This document shows positions 56,748-64,000 of a DNA stretch of 64,000 nt, piece by piece. Where the stretch lies: positions 248,001 through 312,000 of the forward strand of contig NZ_BMGG01000001.1 of assembly GCF_014640075.1 (NCBI RefSeq). Reading direction: 5' to 3'. Each line of letters opens with the position of its first letter. Within the stretch, counting starts at the first letter, position 1. This stretch comes from Chelatococcus reniformis (GTDB taxonomy: Bacteria > Pseudomonadota > Alphaproteobacteria > Rhizobiales > Beijerinckiaceae). A program made the position numbers and the translations under genes. Below the pieces are notes generated by a model. That model was not told the origin of the DNA, searched no databases, and saw only the letters and a list, made by a program, of their open reading frames with translations.

Positions 56748-57977
56748 TCAGGCTCCCTCGATGGCGAGCGGCAAGCTCTCGAGCCCCCGCAGCGTGTTGT
56801 TGTAGCGGCGCTTGACCGGGCCGCTGACGGTGATCGAGCGGGCTTTGCGCGCGAGCGCTGACAGCAGCACCTCACCCTCCAGCCGGGCTACCAACTGGCC
56901 GACGCACATGTGGATACCGGAGCCGAAGCCGACGTGACCGCTGGTGCGGCGGGTGATGTCGTAACGCTCCGGATTCTCCCAGCGGCGCGGATCCCGGTTG
57001 GCGGCGCCCAGGAACATCAGCACCTTCTCGCCCTCGCCGATAGCGACGCCGCCGAGTTCGACCGGCCGTGTCGTGGTGCGAAAGAAGGTCTGCACCGGGC
57101 TCTCGAAGCGCACCGCCTCCTCGAAAGCGTTGCGGGCAAGGCCGGGGTCGTCGCGCAGGCGCTCCCACTCGTGCGGGAAGCGCGCCAGGCAGTAGAGCGC
57201 GGCACCGATGCCGTTGACCGTGGTGTCGAGGCCGGCGCTGAGCAGCGAGCGCACCAGCAGCGGCGCCTCGGCGTCCGTGATCTCGCCGCTGTCCACGTGG
57301 GCATGGACGCAGGCGCCGAAGCCGCCGGGGCGCAAGCTCTCCCGCTGGCACTGAGCCTGCACATAGGCCTGGTGCGGCGCCGAGCGCTCGATCGCCGACT
57401 GCCGCAGGGCGTTCGGCGGCCCGAAGGCGTTGAAGACCAGGCCGGCATAGGGCAGCAGGTTCTCGCGGCCCTCCGCCTTCAGGCCGACCGCATCGGGAAA
57501 CACCGACAGCGGGTAGGCTTCGGCCACGTCGGCGATGCCGTCGATGCGGCCGCGCGCCACGATCTCGTCGACCGTCGCGTCGGCCGCAGCAGCGAAGCCG
57601 TCGCGGATCTGCTTCATCACGGCCGGCGACAGCACCCGGCTCAGCACGGCGCGGGTGCGGGTGTGGGCAGGCGGGTCCGCCTCGAGAATCAGGCTCGGCG
57701 GCCGCCACGGCGTCTCCTTGGCGAAATCGCTGAGGCCGACGCCACGGCTGGAGCAGAAGGTCGCCGGGTCGTTCAGCACCGCATGCACCTCGGCGTAGCG
57801 GGCGACGGCGAAGACGTTCCACTTGGCGAGATAGACGACGGGGCCGGCCTCCCGCAGCGCCTCATGGATGGGATGAGGATCCTCGAAGAAGGCGTCGGAG
57901 AAGGGATCGACGTCGGACACCGGCGCGGACGACGGCGCCTGCCGGATGTCCCGCGGCTCGACCTGCGGCGTGATCAT
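56748..57977 (-). CDS. Cytochrome P450, CYP199-like
   Basis: A 409-residue class I bacterial P450. The heme-thiolate motif is HVGFGSGIHMCVGQ, the oxygen-activation helix reads SAGLDTTVNGIG and the ExxR is in EEAVRFESP. Size, sequence feel and the linked ferredoxin match CYP199A enzymes, which O-demethylate para-methoxybenzoates such as 4-methoxybenzoate and veratrate. AGGGAGG precedes the ATG 57977; the frame extends to 58055. The downstream pca genes would take the product through 4-hydroxybenzoate or protocatechuate. The substrate is inferred. Confidence 0.85.
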   Translation of the reverse strand: MITPQVEPRDIRQAPSSAPVSDVDPFSDAFFEDPHPIHEALREAGPVVYLAKWNVFAVARYAEVHAVLNDPATFCSSRGVGLSDFAKETPWRPPSLILEADPPAHTRTRAVLSRVLSPAVMKQIRDGFAAAADATVDEIVARGRIDGIADVAEAYPLSVFPDAVGLKAEGRENLLPYAGLVFNAFGPPNALRQSAIERSAPHQAYVQAQCQRESLRPGGFGACVHAHVDSGEITDAEAPLLVRSLLSAGLDTTVNGIGAALYCLARFPHEWERLRDDPGLARNAFEEAVRFESPVQTFFRTTTRPVELGGVAIGEGEKVLMFLGAANRDPRRWENPERYDITRRTSGHVGFGSGIHMCVGQLVARLEGEVLLSALARKARSITVSGPVKRRYNNTLRGLESLPLAIEGA

Positions 57978-58043
57978 GCTCACCTCCCTGGAGTGCGGAG
58001 CCATGCGGCCGGGGCCCGCCGAAAAACGCATGACGAAGGGCAG

Positions 58044-58060
58044 CCGATGCGCCATATCGG
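58044..58060. promoter_or_regulatory. Inverted repeat between P450 and marR
   Basis: CCGAT at 58044-58048 and ATCGG at 58056-58060 with a 7-base spacer, placed in the divergent intergenic region. It may be the MarR operator, but five-base arms are weak evidence. Confidence 0.25.
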
Positions 58061-58081
58061 CGGCAAGGATCGGAAGGCGCG

Positions 58082-58609
58082 ATGGCCAGGGGCAGGACGG
58101 CGAGCGACGAGGACGTGCGAGGCCGCGAGACGGCAGCGCCGCGGCTCGACCTCGACCGCTACGTGCCGGCGCTGCTCGCGTTCCTCGCCAACAAGCTGGC
58201 CAAGACGGCGACCACCACCTACCAGCGCCGCTTCAAGGTCAACGTCACGGAATGGCGGATCCTGTCGCTGCTGGCCATCGAGCCGGCAATTCCGGCCGCC
58301 CGCATCTGCCACGTCATCGGTTTCGACAAGGGGCCGGTGAGCCGCACGCTGGCAGCGCTGCAGGGCAAGGGGCTGGTCGATGTCACGGTCGACCCGGGCG
58401 ACGCGCGCCGCCGGCTGATCAGCCTCACGGACGCGGGAACCGCCCTGCACGATCGCATCATCCTGGTGGCGCTGGAGCGCGAGCGGCGCTTGCTGTCGTG
58501 CCTCACGGCCGAGCAGCGGAACACGCTGATCCACCTCCTCGGCGCCCTGCACGACAATTTGCCGGCGGTCACCCGGCCGGGCGACGCCACTCCCGATAGT
58601 GGACGGTAG
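58082..58609 (+). CDS. MarR-family regulator
   Basis: A 175-residue winged-helix repressor. The recognition helix lies in IPAARICHVIGFDKGPVSRTLAALQGKG and the wing in DARRRLISLTDAG. It is divergent from the P450 gene by about 100 bp, so control of the P450-ferredoxin-binding-protein operon by an aromatic acid is likely. The sequence overlaps the 3' end of a tRNA fragment at its stop. Confidence 0.87.
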   Translation: MARGRTASDEDVRGRETAAPRLDLDRYVPALLAFLANKLAKTATTTYQRRFKVNVTEWRILSLLAIEPAIPAARICHVIGFDKGPVSRTLAALQGKGLVDVTVDPGDARRRLISLTDAGTALHDRIILVALERERRLLSCLTAEQRNTLIHLLGALHDNLPAVTRPGDATPDSGR

Positions 58610-58656
58610 AGCGGGATCCGAACCTGCGACCCCCTCGTCCCGAACGAGGTGCGCTC
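58603..58656 (-). pseudogene. tRNA-Pro(CGG) fragment lacking the 5' half
   Basis: On the minus strand AGCGCACCTCGTTCGGGACG, then AGGGGGTCGCAGGTTCGGATCC, matches the anticodon arm (loop TTCGGGA, anticodon CGG), variable loop and T arm of proline tRNA. The acceptor 5' strand and most of the D arm are missing; a palindromic repeat copy stands there instead. The T stem has one mismatch. It is probably a remnant left by integration or recombination. Confidence 0.6.
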
Positions 58657-58924
58657 CCCGCAGCTCCGGCTCAAGCCCGGCCATGACGCTGAGAGCGACG
58701 CGCGAGGCGCTTGAATCGGCGAACGGCACACGGAACGATATCGGGCAGCGCCGCTTCTGGCCCCGGGGAGTGCTCGGCCGCCGCGGCGTCGCCACGCGGA
58801 TTCGCGGAGCCGCCTCCATCTCGTCCCTCCCGTGAGTGCGGCTTGTGCCGCCTTGTTCAGATCGATTCTATCTCCCACAAATCCGTTGCTTTGGCAACCA
58901 TTAATCAAGCCCGCGCGGCGCGCT
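58610..58924. other. Gap between marR and pcaL
   Basis: Besides the tRNA fragment it holds another short palindrome (CCGG-CTCAAG-CCCGG, 58666-58681) and an AT-richer stretch at 58850-58910 before the end of pcaL. No gene is supported. Confidence 0.45.
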
Positions 58925-60106
58925 TCAGGCCTCGTCGGCCAGGGTTTTCAGGATCTCGCCGGCCTCCGCGAAGGCCGTGTTGGCGGCCGGCACGCCGGCG
59001 TAGATCGCCGTCTGCATCAGCGCCTCCTTCAGCTCGTCGCGGGTGAAGCCACCGCGCGCCAGGCCGGCGCGGGTGTGCAGGCGGAACTCCTCCCAGCGGC
59101 CGAGCGCGGCCGTGATGACGACGACCAGCAGGCGACGGGTGCGCTCGTCGAGCCCTGGCCGACCCCACACCTCGTGCCAGGCGATGCGGGTGATCATGGC
59201 CTGAAAGTCGGCGTTGAACGGCGTGCGGCGGGCCAGCGACTGGTCGACCCAGGCATCGCCCAGCACGCGCCGGCGGTTGGCAAGGCCCGCCGCAAACAGG
59301 GTGTCGGCGGCTGCCTCCGCCGGCTCAAGGGGCAGCAGCGTCCGCCGCAACGCCGCGGCGAGCTCGGCCGGCGCCTCGACCGGGGCGAGGTGCGCGGCAT
59401 CCAGATGCGCCACCTCGGCACCGGGGATGACGGCGGCGATCCTGTCGCCGTGGCCGGCGAAGGGCGTCGAGATGTCCCGGTCGCCGGCGACGACGACGCA
59501 GGGCGCGGCGATGGCGCTTATACGGTCGATGAGCTGCATGTCGCGGATAGCGGCGCCGGCGCCGATGTAGCCGGCTGGAGCCATGGCGAGCAGCCCGGCG
59601 CGGAAGCCCGCCGCGATGTCGGGATGGGCGCGCACGAAGCCGGGCGCCAGGAAGCGCCCCATGGCGAGATCGGCGATGGCCGCCATGCCGCCGGAGCGGA
59701 TCAGCGCGATGCGGTCGGCCCAGGCTGCCGGATCGAGGGCGGCGGAGGTGCAGACGAGGCCGAGCCCAGTGACGCGTCCCGGCGCGGCGAGCGCGATCTC
59801 CATGGCGATCATGCCGCCGAGCGACACCCCCGCAACGGCCGCCCGCTCGATGCCGGCCGCATCCATGACGGCGAGCACGTCGGCGGCGAGCCCGGCCAGG
59901 GTGTAGTCGCCCTCCGGCGCATCGGAGGCCCCGTGGCCGCGCGTGTCGATGCGCAGCAGCCGGAAGGCCGGCAACAGGTGCGGGATGGCCCGGTCCCACA
60001 GGCCCATGTCGGTGCCGATGGAGTTGAGCAGCACCAGCGGCGGCCGCTCGGGAGCGCCGTCGAGCTTCCAATAGAGGCGAATGCCGTCGCGGGTGGTGAA
60101 GGGCAT
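58925..60106 (-). CDS. pcaL: PcaD-PcaC fusion: 3-oxoadipate enol-lactonase/4-carboxymuconolactone decarboxylase
   Basis: A 393-residue fusion. Residues 1-260 are an alpha/beta-hydrolase enol-lactonase (TTRDGIRLYWKLDGAPERP, nucleophile GVSLGGM, VVVAGDRDISTP). Residues about 265-393 are the decarboxylase PcaC (RRVLGDAWVDQSLARRTPFN, HEVWGRPGLDERTRRLL). The two steps from carboxymuconolactone to 3-oxoadipate are joined in one protein, as in PcaL of Streptomyces and Rhodococcus. The start overlaps the pcaB stop (TGATG). Confidence 0.92.
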   Translation of the reverse strand: MPFTTRDGIRLYWKLDGAPERPPLVLLNSIGTDMGLWDRAIPHLLPAFRLLRIDTRGHGASDAPEGDYTLAGLAADVLAVMDAAGIERAAVAGVSLGGMIAMEIALAAPGRVTGLGLVCTSAALDPAAWADRIALIRSGGMAAIADLAMGRFLAPGFVRAHPDIAAGFRAGLLAMAPAGYIGAGAAIRDMQLIDRISAIAAPCVVVAGDRDISTPFAGHGDRIAAVIPGAEVAHLDAAHLAPVEAPAELAAALRRTLLPLEPAEAAADTLFAAGLANRRRVLGDAWVDQSLARRTPFNADFQAMITRIAWHEVWGRPGLDERTRRLLVVVITAALGRWEEFRLHTRAGLARGGFTRDELKEALMQTAIYAGVPAANTAFAEAGEILKTLADEA

Positions 60107-61266
60107 CAGGACGAGCTCCGGTAGGCGGCGATGAGGGCGGCGACGATGGCCTGGGATTCGCCGATGTCGTGGCCGAGGCCGGCTTGGGCGAGGTTGCGGG
60201 CGATAGCGGCGTCGTCGATGTCGAGGCCTTCGGCAACGCAGGCCATGGCCTCCGCGGCGCCGGCGGCCAGCATGAACAGCTCCGCCAGCGCCGGGCCTTC
60301 CGCCTGCCAGCCGCCGAGCCCGCGCTCCTCCTCCTGCGCCATGCCGGCGAGCACTCCGGCGACGAGCCCGGGCGCCCGCACGGCGGCGGCGAGCGCGACC
60401 CCGCAGCCGGTGGGATTGCGCTTGTGAGCCATGGCGGACGAGCCGCCGCGGCCGGGCACCGCCGGCTCGCGCGCCTCGCCGATGGCGTTCTGCGCCAAGA
60501 GGGCGACGTCGCGCGCCATCTTGGCCATGGCGCCGATGGCAATGCCGAGCGCCGTGGCGAGGCCTGCCACCCCGTCGCGGCGGCTGTGCCACGGCCCCGG
60601 CGGCGACACCAGGCCAAGCTCGGCGGCCATCCGGGCGGCGACCTGCTGGCCCTTGCCGGCCAGCCCGGCGCGCGTGCCGGCGGCGCCGCCGAGCTGGAGG
60701 GCGACGGCCGTTGCCGCCTCCCGCGCCAGCCGCGCCCGGGCGCTGGCGATGCCCGCCAGCCACTGGGCGATGCGCAGGCCGAAGCCGATCGGCAGCGCAT
60801 CTTGCAGCAGCGTGCGGCCGATGGCCGGGACGGCGCCGTAGCGCTCGGCGAGCGGCGACAGCGCCGCCGCGAGGCGCGCTAGATCGGCGTCGAGCAGACC
60901 GACGGCGACCCGGGCCTGGCTCATCAGCACCGTATCGGCGAGGTCCTGGCTGGTGGCGCCGTGATGCACGGCCTTGGCGACCGCCGGGTCATCGGCGAGA
61001 ACCTGTCGGAGCCGGGCCACCAGCGGAATGGCCAACGTGCCGGCGAGCGCGGTCTCGTCGGCGAGTTCGGCCGCATCGATGGCGATGGTGGCGCAGGCAC
61101 GAACGATGGCCGCCGCGGCCGCCGCCGGGATCAGCTTTTCGGCCGCCTCCGCCCGGGCCAGGGCGGCCTCGAACGCGAGCGCCGCCTCCAGCGTCGCCTT
61201 GTCGTCGAAGGCGACCAGCATGGCCGGCGTTGTCGCCGGTCGCAGGCGTAGCAGGGCCGTCGTCAC
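60106..61266 (-). CDS. pcaB: 3-carboxy-cis,cis-muconate cycloisomerase
   Basis: A 386-residue member of the fumarase/aspartase superfamily with the signature GSSAMAHKRNPTGC. It lactonises carboxymuconate. HHGATSQDLADTVL and TLLQDALPIGFGLRIAQWL are the substrate-binding regions. It is a bit shorter than Pseudomonas PcaB (about 450). The GTG at 61266 overlaps the pcaG stop (GTGA). The frame extends to 61320 inside pcaG. Confidence 0.92.
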   Translation of the reverse strand: MTTALLRLRPATTPAMLVAFDDKATLEAALAFEAALARAEAAEKLIPAAAAAAIVRACATIAIDAAELADETALAGTLAIPLVARLRQVLADDPAVAKAVHHGATSQDLADTVLMSQARVAVGLLDADLARLAAALSPLAERYGAVPAIGRTLLQDALPIGFGLRIAQWLAGIASARARLAREAATAVALQLGGAAGTRAGLAGKGQQVAARMAAELGLVSPPGPWHSRRDGVAGLATALGIAIGAMAKMARDVALLAQNAIGEAREPAVPGRGGSSAMAHKRNPTGCGVALAAAVRAPGLVAGVLAGMAQEEERGLGGWQAEGPALAELFMLAAGAAEAMACVAEGLDIDDAAIARNLAQAGLGHDIGESQAIVAALIAAYRSSS

Positions 61267-61940
61267 AGGTCGAAGAAGACGGTCTCGCCGTCCCCCTGCA
61301 ATACGATGTCGAAGCGCCACGCGCCGAGCGCCTGCGGTTCCGCCAGCAGGGTGGCCCGGCGTTCGGCCGGCACCAGCGCCAGCACCGGATCCTCCTCGTT
61401 GCCCTCCCCGCCGGCAAAGTAGAGCCGCGTCGCCAGCCGCTTCAGCAGGCCGCGGCCGAACACCGAGACGGCGATGTGGGGCGCCTGCAAGACGTTGCCG
61501 GCGCCCGGCACGCGCCCCGGGCGAATGGTGCGGAAGCGGTAGACGCCATCGGCGCCGGTGGCCGCGCGGCCGAAGCCTATGAAGCCCGGATCGAGGGGCA
61601 CGTCGCTGCGCACATCGTCAGGGCTGGCGTAGCGGCCGGCAGCGTTGGCCTGCCAGATCTCGACCATGGCGTCCGGCACCGGCTGGCCCTCGCCGTCGAT
61701 GACGCGGCCGGTGATCTCGATCACCTCGCCCTCGGGGCGGGCATGCGGCGGCGCCACGTTGAGCACGCAATGCTCGGGCGGGAAAAGGTCGGGCCGGGCG
61801 CCCATGCCGGATTGGCCGACGAGATCGGCGCCCCCCTTCCACGGCAGGCCGTAGTGGAAGAACGGCCCCACCGTCTGCGACGGGGTTTGGCCGAACAACT
61901 CCTGGCTCTGGTTGTCCAGCCCCCGATTGTCAGTGGCCAT
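61263..61940 (-). CDS. pcaG: Protocatechuate 3,4-dioxygenase alpha subunit
   Basis: A 225-residue subunit of the intradiol dioxygenase that opens the protocatechuate ring. TPSQTVGPFFHYGLPW, MVEIWQANAAGRYASP and YRFRTIRPGRVPGAGNVLQA are typical of the alpha chain, which lacks the iron ligands. It overlaps pcaH by 11 bp and pcaB by 4 bp. Confidence 0.93.
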   Translation of the reverse strand: MATDNRGLDNQSQELFGQTPSQTVGPFFHYGLPWKGGADLVGQSGMGARPDLFPPEHCVLNVAPPHARPEGEVIEITGRVIDGEGQPVPDAMVEIWQANAAGRYASPDDVRSDVPLDPGFIGFGRAATGADGVYRFRTIRPGRVPGAGNVLQAPHIAVSVFGRGLLKRLATRLYFAGGEGNEEDPVLALVPAERRATLLAEPQALGAWRFDIVLQGDGETVFFDL

Positions 61941-62643
61941 GGTCGTCCTCCATGGGAGTTGCCTGACGGCCGCGCAGCACGATGTCGAAGAGATAGCCCA
62001 GCGCCCAGTTCGGCACCGTCGTGTCGATATCGAAACGTACCACCAGCCGCTGCCGGTAGGGCATCGGCACCGCGTTGGCGATCGGGTCGATCTCGATCAG
62101 CGGATCATCGGGGAAATAGAGCTGTGTCACCAGGCGGGTGGCGAAGCCCGGCCCGAGCAGCGACAGGTGGATGTGCGCCGGCCGCCAGGCATTGTGGTGG
62201 TTGCCCCAGGGATAGGCACCGGGCCGGACGGTGACGAAACGGTAGCGCCCCTCGCCATCGGTGACGACCCGGCCGGCCCCGGTGAAGTTGGGATCGAGCG
62301 GCGCGTCCCAATCGTCCTTGCTGTGGATGTAGCGGCCGGCGGCATTGGCCTGCCAGATCTCGATCACGGTGTCCGGCACGGGCCGCGCGGTCTCGTCGAG
62401 CACGCGGCCCGAGACGACGATGCGCTGCCCCTGGGGCGGCGCCCTGTGCTGAGCCGTGAGATCGGCGAGCGCATCCCCCATCAGCCGGTCCCAACATCCG
62501 GCCGGCCCGGTCACCTCGGTCAAGGTCGGGGGGATGTGTACCAGTGGCTGCCGGGGGCTGCGCAGCACCGTCGAGCGATAGTCCGGGTAGAGCGACGGCG
62601 GCTGCCCCGCGTCTTCGCGCGCATAGGGGATCACGAGCGACAT
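61930..62643 (-). CDS. pcaH: Protocatechuate 3,4-dioxygenase beta subunit
   Basis: A 237-residue iron-carrying subunit. The two Tyr and two His ligands of the family are in AAGRYIHSKDDW, GAYPWGNHHNAW and RPAHIHLSLLG. With PcaG it cleaves protocatechuate to 3-carboxy-cis,cis-muconate. About 130 bp separate it from pcaI, where a CoA-transferase B subunit would be expected but no such reading frame exists. Confidence 0.94.
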   Translation of the reverse strand: MSLVIPYAREDAGQPPSLYPDYRSTVLRSPRQPLVHIPPTLTEVTGPAGCWDRLMGDALADLTAQHRAPPQGQRIVVSGRVLDETARPVPDTVIEIWQANAAGRYIHSKDDWDAPLDPNFTGAGRVVTDGEGRYRFVTVRPGAYPWGNHHNAWRPAHIHLSLLGPGFATRLVTQLYFPDDPLIEIDPIANAVPMPYRQRLVVRFDIDTTVPNWALGYLFDIVLRGRQATPMEDDHGH

Positions 62644-62773
62644 GTCTTGCCTCCTGGCCGACGGGCCGGCCGCGAGCCCGGTGCAGCGTCCCGCCGGACG
62701 CGGCCGGCAGTGCCCTCGCAGCGGACCCGCATTCGTGCGGCCGGGCGTAGCCGCGGTCGCATCGCGCTGCTGA

Positions 62774-63484
62774 TCAGGCCGGCTCGCGCTGGCGCACGGT
62801 GCGCTTCTCGATCAGCTTGGCGTAGTGCCCGCCCTTGATGATGCGGTTGACGTAGATGCCGGGCGTGTGGATGCAATCCGGCTCGAGGCTGCCGGCTTCG
62901 ACGATCTCCTCGACTTCGACGATCGTCACCTTGGCGGCGGTCGCCATCATCGGATTGAAGTTCCGCGCCGTCTTGCGATAGATCAGATTACCTTCCGGAT
63001 CCGCCTTCCACGCCTTGACGATGGCGAGGTCGGCCCTCAGCCACCGCTCGCGCACGTAGAGCTCGCCGTCGAACTCCTCCACGGGCTTGCCCTCGGCGAC
63101 GACCGTGCCGACACCGGTCTTGGTATAGAAGGCGGGGATGCCGGCGCCCCCGGCGCGGATACGCTCCGCCAAGGTGCCCTGCGGGTTGAGCTCCAGCTCG
63201 AGCTTGCCGGAGAGGTAGAGGCTCTCGAACAGCTTGTTCTCGCCCACGTAGGACGAGATCATCTTCTTGATCTGGCCGTTGTTGAGCAGCATCCACAGGC
63301 CGAAGCCGTCGGCGCCGCAATTGTTGGAGATGACGGTCAGATCCTTGGTCCCGGCATCGCGCAGCGCCGGGATCAGGTTTTCCGGATTGCCGGAGAGGCC
63401 GAAGCCGCCGGACATGATGGTCATGCCGTCGAACAGGACGCCGTCGAGGGCGGCGGCCGGGCTGTCGTAGATCTTGCTGATCAT
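62774..63484 (-). CDS. pcaI: 3-oxoadipate/3-oxoacid CoA-transferase subunit A
   Basis: A 236-residue CoA-transferase family I alpha subunit. The signature MIMSGGFGLSG-type region reads MTIMSGGFGLSGNPENLIP, followed by NNCGADGFGLWMLLNNGQIK. It would attach CoA to 3-oxoadipate together with a B subunit, which is not adjacent. The context (pobA upstream, pcaH downstream) supports PcaI over acetoacetate ScoA, but the family alone does not decide. Confidence 0.87.
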   Translation of the reverse strand: MISKIYDSPAAALDGVLFDGMTIMSGGFGLSGNPENLIPALRDAGTKDLTVISNNCGADGFGLWMLLNNGQIKKMISSYVGENKLFESLYLSGKLELELNPQGTLAERIRAGGAGIPAFYTKTGVGTVVAEGKPVEEFDGELYVRERWLRADLAIVKAWKADPEGNLIYRKTARNFNPMMATAAKVTIVEVEEIVEAGSLEPDCIHTPGIYVNRIIKGGHYAKLIEKRTVRQREPA

Positions 63485-63516
63485 GGTGGCTCCAGTGTGC
63501 GCGCGGCTTCCCGGGA

Positions 63517-64000
<484 letters not shown>

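Overview
The window is very GC-rich chromosomal DNA from an alphaproteobacterium, most likely a Hyphomicrobiales (Rhizobiales) soil or plant-associated degrader. This rests on gene content (fused UreAB urease, CYP199-type P450 with ferredoxin, protocatechuate ortho-cleavage genes, sigma-54 nitrogen control), on strong G/C bias at third codon positions, and on a repeat near 15.43 kb that resembles an intergenic element I know from this order. No rRNA, CRISPR array, phage or insertion sequence was seen.

Layout. 0.1-7.0 kb: acyl-CoA metabolism and transport (crotonase, Bcr/CflA MFS exporter, PaaI-type thioesterase, two-gene ABC-2 exporter, GntR/FCD regulator, acyl-CoA dehydrogenase). 7.2-15.4 kb: tex, a hybrid PAS histidine kinase with receiver, and a long putA. 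15.4-21 kb: a repeat, a phosphoribosyltransferase, a LigC-type DNA ligase, a SelW-like protein and two glycosyltransferases. 21.1-26.5 kb: two thioesterases, a cyclopropane-fatty-acid synthase, a frameshifted DUF3175 gene and an acyl-CoA synthetase. The two thioesterase genes share a palindromic upstream motif.

26.7-37.8 kb: eleven same-strand genes form a nitrogen-scavenging block: amiC, amiR (ANTAR antiterminator), an attenuator-like leader with an intrinsic terminator, amiE, an NCS1 permease, a MetX-like hydrolase and ureE-F-AB-C-G-D. AmiE has its Glu59/Lys134/Cys166 triad, urease releases ammonia from urea, and AmiR probably controls read-through at the leader. ureF has no ordinary start codon at its proper 5' end. 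A CbbO/CbbQ-type VWA/AAA+ pair lies convergent to this block. 44.3-50.0 kb: cyanase plus a nitrate/cyanate-type ABC transporter, with a consensus-like sigma-54 promoter, face a divergent sigma-54 activator across palindromic candidate enhancer sites. So amides, urea and cyanate are all handled as nitrogen sources within about 23 kb.

50.0-54.8 kb: a DUF559 nuclease-like gene framed by three copies of a two-hairpin repeat, then a CurA-like reductase, fumC, an unknown small protein and a MarC-family protein. 55.0-64.0 kb: aromatic acid catabolism. A solute-binding protein, 2Fe-2S ferredoxin and CYP199-like P450 sit beside a divergent MarR regulator and a tRNA-Pro(CGG) fragment. They are followed by pcaL (pcaD-pcaC fusion), pcaB, pcaG, pcaH, pcaI and the 3' part of pobA. 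Read as a pathway: para-methoxybenzoate-type acid, 4-hydroxybenzoate, protocatechuate, beta-ketoadipate. The CoA-transferase B subunit is absent from its expected place.
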